DNA from: Rhodobacter sp.
GTDB taxonomy: Bacteria; Pseudomonadota; Alphaproteobacteria; Rhodobacterales; Rhodobacteraceae
Length of the DNA: 11,340 nucleotides
Reading direction: 5' to 3'
Assembly: GCA_027482795.1 (NCBI GenBank)
Contig: JAIXVS010000134.1
Span: 1-11,340 of the forward strand
Shown here piece by piece: positions 7,898 through 11,340 of this stretch (the stretch's first letter is position 1; each line of letters begins with the position of its first letter). The position numbers and the translations under genes are program-made. Below the pieces are notes generated by a model. The model was not told the DNA's origin and did not search any database. It saw only the letters and a program-made list of their open reading frames with translations.

Positions 7898-7977
7898 CCC
7901 AAAGGCCAAATGGCTTTGGGAAGCCGCCTTGCCCAAATGGGAAGGCACCCCACGCGATACATCGCTTTGAAAGGATG
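7898..7977 (+). promoter_or_regulatory. ROSE-like RNA thermometer in the hsp20 5' leader
   Basis: The leader forms three consecutive hairpins, each with one unpaired G on its 5' arm. Hairpin 1 (7898-7920) pairs CCCAAA with TTTGGG and GCC with GGC, bulges G7904 and has loop AAAT. Hairpin 2 (7926-7946) pairs GCCTT with AAGGC and CCC with GGG, bulges G7931 and has loop AAAT. Hairpin 3 (7960-7977) pairs CATC with GATG and CTT with AAG, bulges G7964 and has loop TGA. Hairpin 3 buries the Shine-Dalgarno AAGGA (7971-7975), which lies six bases before the ATG. In RNA its 5' arm contains UCGCU (7962-7966) opposite AGGA (7972-7975). This is the U(U/C)GCU-versus-AGGA pairing, with a bulged G, that defines ROSE thermometers of small heat-shock genes. 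The pairing is read directly from the sequence; thermosensing is inferred. Confidence 0.72.
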
Positions 7978-7981
7978 ACCT

Positions 7982-8464
7982 ATGCGTACCTACGATTTTG
8001 CCCCGCTATACCGCGCCACCGTTGGCTTTGACCGTATCGCCGATCTGCTTGATCGCGCGCTAACGGCCGATGCCAGCACCGCCGCCTACCCGCCCTATAA
8101 CATCGAAAAGACGGGCGATCACGCCTATCGCATTTCGCTGGCCGTGGCGGGCTTTGCCCCCGATGATCTGAACGTCGAGGTGAAGGAAGGTGCGCTGCAT
8201 GTCACCGCCCGCCGCACCGAAGACGGCGAGGAGCGCACGTTCCTGCATCGCGGCATCGCCACCCGCGCGTTCGAGCGGCGCTTTGCCTTGGCCGACCATG
8301 TCCGCGTAACGGGGGCCACCCACGAATACGGCATGTTGCATATCGACCTTGTGCGCGAAATGCCCGAGGCGCTGCGCCCCCGCCGCATTGAAATTGGCCG
8401 CGCAAACGCCAAGGACGTGCAGGTTGAACTGGCAACCGATACGCCGCAAATCGGCCAAGCCTAA
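7982..8464 (+). CDS. Small heat-shock protein, Hsp20 / IbpA type
   Basis: Small heat-shock proteins are ATP-independent cytoplasmic holdases that bind unfolding proteins and pass them to DnaK/ClpB. This 160-aa protein has the usual length for the bacterial class-A (IbpA) group. The N-terminal arm is short (1-36). The alpha-crystallin domain runs about 37-128: PPYNIEKTGDHAYRISLAVAGF (37-58), FLHRGIATRAFERRFALADHV (87-107), then the closing GATHEYGMLHIDLVRE (111-126) that replaces the textbook A-x-x-x-n-G-v-L. The tail has RRIEIG, which provides the I-x-I anchor (136-138) used in oligomer assembly. The ATG at 7982 has AAGGA six bases upstream, but that site is buried in a leader hairpin. An RpoH-type promoter precedes the gene and a strong terminator follows it, so it is probably monocistronic and heat-induced. 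Confidence 0.95.
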   Translation: MRTYDFAPLYRATVGFDRIADLLDRALTADASTAAYPPYNIEKTGDHAYRISLAVAGFAPDDLNVEVKEGALHVTARRTEDGEERTFLHRGIATRAFERRFALADHVRVTGATHEYGMLHIDLVREMPEALRPRRIEIGRANAKDVQVELATDTPQIGQA

Positions 8465-8488
8465 CCCGTTTCGGCCCGATGAATGCAA

Positions 8489-8516
8489 AAAGCGCGCAGG
8501 TCACCCTGCGCGCTTT
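8489..8516. terminator. Bidirectional intrinsic terminator between hsp20 and the convergent gene
   Basis: A perfect 12-bp stem, AAAGCGCGCAGG with CCTGCGCGCTTT, closes a TCAC loop. On the plus strand it lies 25 bases after the hsp20 stop and continues as TTTCCGTTT. On the minus strand the same stem runs into TTTTT, so it can also stop transcripts from the peptidoglycan-binding gene. A second weaker stem (TTTGGG/CCCAAA, 8520-8537) follows on the plus side. Confidence 0.88.
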
Positions 8517-8661
8517 CCGTTTGGGCATTCACCCAAAACATTCTGGAAAACCACCCGAATGGCCAAACAAGGATAGGGCGAAGCAGCGCGCCAAACCCGT
8601 GACCGAATACTCATAAACACCAGAACACTATTGGTTATATGGGTGATTCCTTGATGAATGA

Positions 8662-9141
8662 TTACCGCCCATACAGCAGGCGATCATAAATTCCATAAGC
8701 CCCCGCTTGGCTGTTCAACTCGCGCCCCGACTTGGTGGCGCGGGCATACTCTAAGGTGGCATTATAGGTGCCATTGCCAAAAGCCCCATCAATGGGCCCA
8801 TAGTAAAAGCCGCCCCGCGCAAGGCTGCTTTGAATGGCCCGCCGTTCGGAATAGCTATAGCTCGAAAAGGCATAGGCCGCAGGCGTTTGCGACACACGCG
8901 GCGCGTAGACCACGGGCGCGGGTTTATTGGGCATTGGCGCAGGGCGGACGGCTGGTTGCTGCGGCTTCTGGGTAGATTTGATCAGCCCTTGCAACAGCAG
9001 CACCCCAATCGCCCCCGCTACGATACCCTGTTCATGGCGATCTAATGCAAAGGCAGGGGCAGGCAGGGCCAGCGATAGCGACAGCACGGCAGCAGTGGCC
9101 GCTGATTTAACAGATTTGGCGGGGGTGTATGCGGGCAGCAT
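8662..9141 (-). CDS. Secreted peptidoglycan-binding-domain protein
   Basis: This 159-aa exported protein is likely to bind the cell wall. Residues 1-32 look like a Sec signal peptide: a basic start, the hydrophobic run ATAAVLSLSLALPAPA, and a cleavage motif AFA before LD. A further hydrophobic patch lies at about 39-54 and a proline-rich linker at about 59-88. The C-terminal part (about 98-156) matches the PG_binding_1 fold: ERRAIQSSLARGGFYYGPIDGAFGNGTYNATLEYA, with the hallmark G-x-I-D-G-x-F-G-x-x-T. I see no catalytic domain, so it probably acts as an anchor or adaptor. The frame is open to 9216, but the start at 9141 is preferred because AGGAG lies six bases upstream and the signal peptide then begins the protein. 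It is convergent with hsp20 and has the dehydrogenase terminator behind it, so it needs its own promoter between 9142 and 9217. Confidence 0.86.
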   Translation of the reverse strand: MLPAYTPAKSVKSAATAAVLSLSLALPAPAFALDRHEQGIVAGAIGVLLLQGLIKSTQKPQQPAVRPAPMPNKPAPVVYAPRVSQTPAAYAFSSYSYSERRAIQSSLARGGFYYGPIDGAFGNGTYNATLEYARATKSGRELNSQAGAYGIYDRLLYGR

Positions 9142-9147
9142 GGGAAA

Positions 9148-9152
9148 CTCCT
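9148..9152 (-). promoter_or_regulatory. Ribosome binding site deciding the ATG start at 9141
   Basis: AGGAG on the minus strand sits six bases before the ATG at 9141. Translation from here begins with a normal signal peptide. The 25-residue upstream extension in the same frame has neither a comparable site nor signal-peptide character. Confidence 0.75.
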
Positions 9153-9161
9153 GTTGTGGGT

Positions 9162-9178
9162 GCCCAAGCAGTTTGGGC
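9162..9178. repeat. Short inverted repeat in the leader of the peptidoglycan-binding gene
   Basis: GCCCAA (9162-9167) and TTGGGC (9173-9178) pair around a five-base centre, 21 bases before the start codon at 9141. It could be an operator half-site pair or a small leader hairpin. No promoter in the stretch to 9217 is clear enough to call. Confidence 0.35.
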
Positions 9179-9217
9179 GATGACAGGACAATGCGCCGCA
9201 GCCGCGCGCTATGCAAA

Positions 9218-9260
9218 ATCAGCCGCTTGCTATGGGATAGCAGCCCCGCAAGCGGCTGAT
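9218..9260 (-). terminator. Intrinsic terminator of the aldehyde dehydrogenase gene
   Basis: On the minus strand a perfect 13-bp stem (ATCAGCCGCTTGC with GCAAGCGGCTGAT) begins seven bases after the dehydrogenase stop and runs into TTTT (one T is in the stem). The 17-base loop contains a smaller nested pairing, GCTAT with ATAGC. It separates this gene from the downstream peptidoglycan-binding gene. Confidence 0.87.
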
Positions 9261-9267
9261 ATTGGGC

Positions 9268-10746
9268 TTAAATCGACAGGCAGATATATTTCATTTCCAT
9301 ATAATCATCCATCCCGTGATGGCTGCCCTCGCGCCCAAGGCCCGATTGTTTGACCCCGCCAAAGGGTGCCATTTCGTTTGAAATCAGCCCTGTGTTCACG
9401 CCCACCATGCCATACTCCAACGCTTCCTGAACACGGGTGATGCGGCCAATGTCGCGGGCATAGAAATAGCTGGCCAGACCAAAGATCGTGTCATTGGCAC
9501 GGGCAATCACCTCTTCCTCGGTGTCAAATTTGAACAAGGGGGCCAGCGGGCCAAAGGTTTCCTCGTTGGCGACTTTCATATCAGGGGTCACCCCTGTCAC
9601 CACGGTGGGCTGGAAATATGTCCCGCCCAGCGCATGGCGCGCGCCGCCCGTCAGCACCGCCCCGCCGCCTGCCAGCACATCGGCGATATGCTCTTCCACC
9701 TTATCAACCGCATCCATATTGATCAGCGGGCCAGTGGTAACACCTGCCGTCAACCCATCGCCAATGTTCAATTTGGCCACCGCTGCGGCCAGCTTTGCCG
9801 CAAAGGCATCGTACACCCCCGCCTGCACATAAATGCGGTTGGCGCAAACACAGGTCTGCCCGTTGTTGCGAAATTTCGATACCATCGCGCCGTCGACCGC
9901 CGCATCCAAATCGGCATCGTCAAACACGATGAACGGCGCATTGCCGCCCAGTTCCATGCTGCATTTCAAAACCTGATCGGCGGCTTGGCGCAGCAAAATC
10001 CGCCCCACTTCGGTGCTGCCCGTAAAGGTCAACTTACGCACAGCGGGGTTTTCGCAAAACTCTTTGCCAATCTCGGATGAGCGGGACGAGGTGATGACCG
10101 AGAAAACACCCGCAGGCACGCCCGCCCGTTCCGCCAGCACCGCCAGCGCAATCGCCGACAGCGGCGTTTCTGCGGCTGGACGCGATACCATCGCGCAGCC
10201 CGCCGCCAGCGCAGGGGCAACTTTACGCGCAATCATCGCATTGGGAAAATTCCACGGCGTGATGCTGGCACAGACCCCAATCGGCTGCTTGATCACCTGA
10301 ATGCGCTTGTCGCGCATATGCCCGCCAATCACCTCGCCATAGGCGCGCTTGGCCTCTTCGGCGAACCATTCGATATAGGACGACCCATAGGCAATCTCGC
10401 CCTTCGCCTCGGCCAAGGGCTTACCCATTTCCGCCGTAAGAATCGCGGCCAGATCGTCCTGATTGGCCATGCACAGATCAAACCACTTGCGCAGCACCTG
10501 CGCGCGTTCTTTACCCGTACGCGCCGCCCAGTCGCGCCGCGCCACATCGGCCGCCTCGATCGCGCGCTTTGCATCCGCGCGGGTCAGATCGGGCACATGG
10601 GCAATCACATCGCCGCGCGCGGGGTTCGTCACGGCAAACGTCGCCCCATCGGCCGCCTCTACCCACTGCCCCGCAACATAGGCCTTGTTCGGCAGCAAAG
10701 ACGGGTCTTTCAGCAAGGATTTCAGATCGGTGACAGTATCCAGCAT
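9268..10746 (-). CDS. gabD: NAD(P)-dependent succinate-semialdehyde dehydrogenase-type ALDH
   Basis: This 492-aa cytoplasmic aldehyde dehydrogenase of the GabD group probably oxidises succinate semialdehyde (or glutarate semialdehyde) to the acid. The length is normal. The catalytic set is complete: TPWNFP with N166, FTGSTEVG (241-248) in the cofactor site, MELGGNAP with general base E265, and NNGQTCVCANR with nucleophile C299. C301 next to it makes a C-x-C pair, as in human SSADH, where the pair forms a redox switch. An oddity is GCAMVSRPAAETP: the position where most ALDHs have lysine (KPA, contacting the cofactor ribose) is arginine (R189, codon CGT). NAD versus NADP use cannot be told. 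The C-terminus EMAPFGGVKQSGLGREG is canonical. The ATG at 10746 has AGGAG six bases upstream. A strong terminator follows, and the hydrolase gene is divergent. Confidence 0.92.
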   Translation of the reverse strand: MLDTVTDLKSLLKDPSLLPNKAYVAGQWVEAADGATFAVTNPARGDVIAHVPDLTRADAKRAIEAADVARRDWAARTGKERAQVLRKWFDLCMANQDDLAAILTAEMGKPLAEAKGEIAYGSSYIEWFAEEAKRAYGEVIGGHMRDKRIQVIKQPIGVCASITPWNFPNAMIARKVAPALAAGCAMVSRPAAETPLSAIALAVLAERAGVPAGVFSVITSSRSSEIGKEFCENPAVRKLTFTGSTEVGRILLRQAADQVLKCSMELGGNAPFIVFDDADLDAAVDGAMVSKFRNNGQTCVCANRIYVQAGVYDAFAAKLAAAVAKLNIGDGLTAGVTTGPLINMDAVDKVEEHIADVLAGGGAVLTGGARHALGGTYFQPTVVTGVTPDMKVANEETFGPLAPLFKFDTEEEVIARANDTIFGLASYFYARDIGRITRVQEALEYGMVGVNTGLISNEMAPFGGVKQSGLGREGSHHGMDDYMEMKYICLSI

Positions 10747-10791
10747 GATGCTCTCCTACAGGCGGGGAAGGGTATGGCCTTGCCATTGCAC

Positions 10792-10807
10792 CTTTTGGGC
10801 GCAAAAG
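10792..10807. repeat. Inverted repeat in the divergent dehydrogenase/hydrolase intergenic region
   Basis: CTTTTG (10792-10797) and CAAAAG (10802-10807) are separated by GGCG. The repeat sits in the 117-base gap between two divergent genes, about 46 bases before one start and 57 before the other, a fitting place for a shared operator. A possible TTGCAC -35 lies just before it (10785-10790), but no convincing -10 follows. Confidence 0.35.
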
Positions 10808-10863
10808 TCTATCTCTTGCCCGCCCGCTGGACTGATAGGGCCAAAGAATCCGGAGCCACCCGA

Positions 10864-11340
10864 ATGCCAACCACAACTGCCGACCGCGCCTATGCCAATG
10901 GCGATTTCATTGCAGGCGCGGCAGATTTTCCGCCGCGCTGGCAATCCAAGGCCGCAGCCTTCCGCGCGGGCCTTGGGCCAAGGGCGCAGCTAGACCTGCC
11001 CTATGGCACAGGCGCGCGCAACCAGTTCGATCTGTTCTTGCCGCAAACCACCCCGCGCGGGCTGATGATGTTCATCCACGGCGGCTATTGGCTGGCCTTT
11101 GATCGCAAAGATTGGTCACACTTGGCGGCAGGGGCTCTGGCGCGCGGCTATGCCTGCGCCATGCCCAGCTATACCCTTGCCCCGCAGGCGCGAATTGCCC
11201 AAATTACGCAGGAAATCAGCGCCGCCCTGAACGCGGCCGCGGATCTGATCCAAGGCCCGATCACCGTCACAGGCCATTCGGCAGGCGGCCACCTCGCCGC
11301 GCGGATGGCGAATACAGGCATGGGCGGGCAGGCAAGCGCC
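10864..11340 (+). CDS. Alpha/beta hydrolase, 3'-truncated (esterase / arylformamidase-like)
   Basis: The frame is open from ATG 10864 to the window edge (159 codons). Two hydrolase landmarks are visible. LMMFIHGGYWLAFDRKDWSHLAAGALARG (about 67-95) has the HGGYW oxyanion-hole motif. ITVTGHSAGGHLAARMA (about 132-148) has the G-x-S-x-G nucleophile elbow with GHSAGGH. The catalytic Asp and His would lie beyond the window. This pair of motifs is typical of the HSL-like/arylformamidase (kynurenine formamidase) branch, which hydrolyses esters or N-formyl amides, but the substrate cannot be told from half a protein. GGAG lies eight bases before the ATG. There is no signal peptide, so a cytoplasmic enzyme is expected. 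It is divergent from the dehydrogenase. Confidence 0.9.
   Translation, partial: MPTTTADRAYANGDFIAGAADFPPRWQSKAAAFRAGLGPRAQLDLPYGTGARNQFDLFLPQTTPRGLMMFIHGGYWLAFDRKDWSHLAAGALARGYACAMPSYTLAPQARIAQITQEISAALNAAADLIQGPITVTGHSAGGHLAARMANTGMGGQASA

Noticed and set aside
8060..8488. A 142-codon minus-strand frame opposite hsp20
   Set aside because: It is a shadow of the Hsp20 frame, with no motif. It also runs into the terminator region.
8639..8680. Irregular ATGGG...CCCAT pairing at the end of the peptidoglycan-binding gene
   Set aside because: The stem is broken by several mismatches and has no T run. The perfect stem at 8489-8516 is the better terminator.
9142..9216. A 25-residue upstream extension of the peptidoglycan-binding protein
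   Set aside because: It would put non-signal sequence before the signal peptide, and the AGGAG site fits the ATG at 9141.
1..11340. Search by eye for tRNA/rRNA genes, CRISPR arrays, insertion sequences, integrases and phage genes
   Set aside because: None seen. There are no regularly spaced direct repeats, no transposase motifs and no cloverleaf-type sequence.

Overview
The window looks like chromosomal DNA of an alphaproteobacterium, most likely Rhodobacteraceae (Roseobacter/Paracoccaceae group). The evidence is high GC (mid-60s % by eye), heavy GCC/GCG/GGC codon use, and the gene set: a MoxR - DUF58 - BatA/DUF4159 - GATase-like membrane protein operon, a DUF599 protein, an IbpA-type Hsp20 and a GabD-type dehydrogenase. 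The genus cannot be fixed from what is visible. I see no IS element, phage gene, CRISPR array, tRNA or rRNA.

Layout. (1) 1-6539, + strand: four genes joined by three ATGA stop/start overlaps. They encode a MoxR AAA+ ATPase (cut at the 5' edge), a DUF58 protein, a 924-aa membrane protein with a BatA-like N-terminus and a DUF4159 C-terminus, and a 685-aa membrane-anchored GATase-like protein. These probably form one envelope-linked chaperone/assembly module. (2) 6587-7797, - strand: a DUF599 membrane protein followed by a clearly lower-GC four-helix membrane protein with a GTG start, which converges on the operon. (3) 7861-8516, + strand: a small heat-shock gene with a sigma32-like promoter, a 5' leader that folds into three consecutive hairpins (the last hides the ribosome binding site), and a strong terminator. 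(4) 8662-9141, - strand: a secreted peptidoglycan-binding-domain protein. (5) 9268-10746, - strand: a succinate-semialdehyde-type aldehyde dehydrogenase with its own terminator. (6) 10864-11340, + strand: the N-terminal half of an alpha/beta hydrolase, divergent from the dehydrogenase and cut by the window edge.

How it works together. The MoxR operon is one translationally coupled unit in which the ATPase probably remodels or matures clients of the vWA-like partners. The hsp20 locus is self-contained and seems to have two layers of heat control: an RpoH-type promoter and a ROSE-like RNA thermometer. In the thermometer a UCGCU motif pairs with the AGGA of the Shine-Dalgarno sequence around one bulged G. 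That leader is the most interesting element in the window. The other genes look like ordinary core or accessory metabolism, except the low-GC membrane protein, which may have been acquired.
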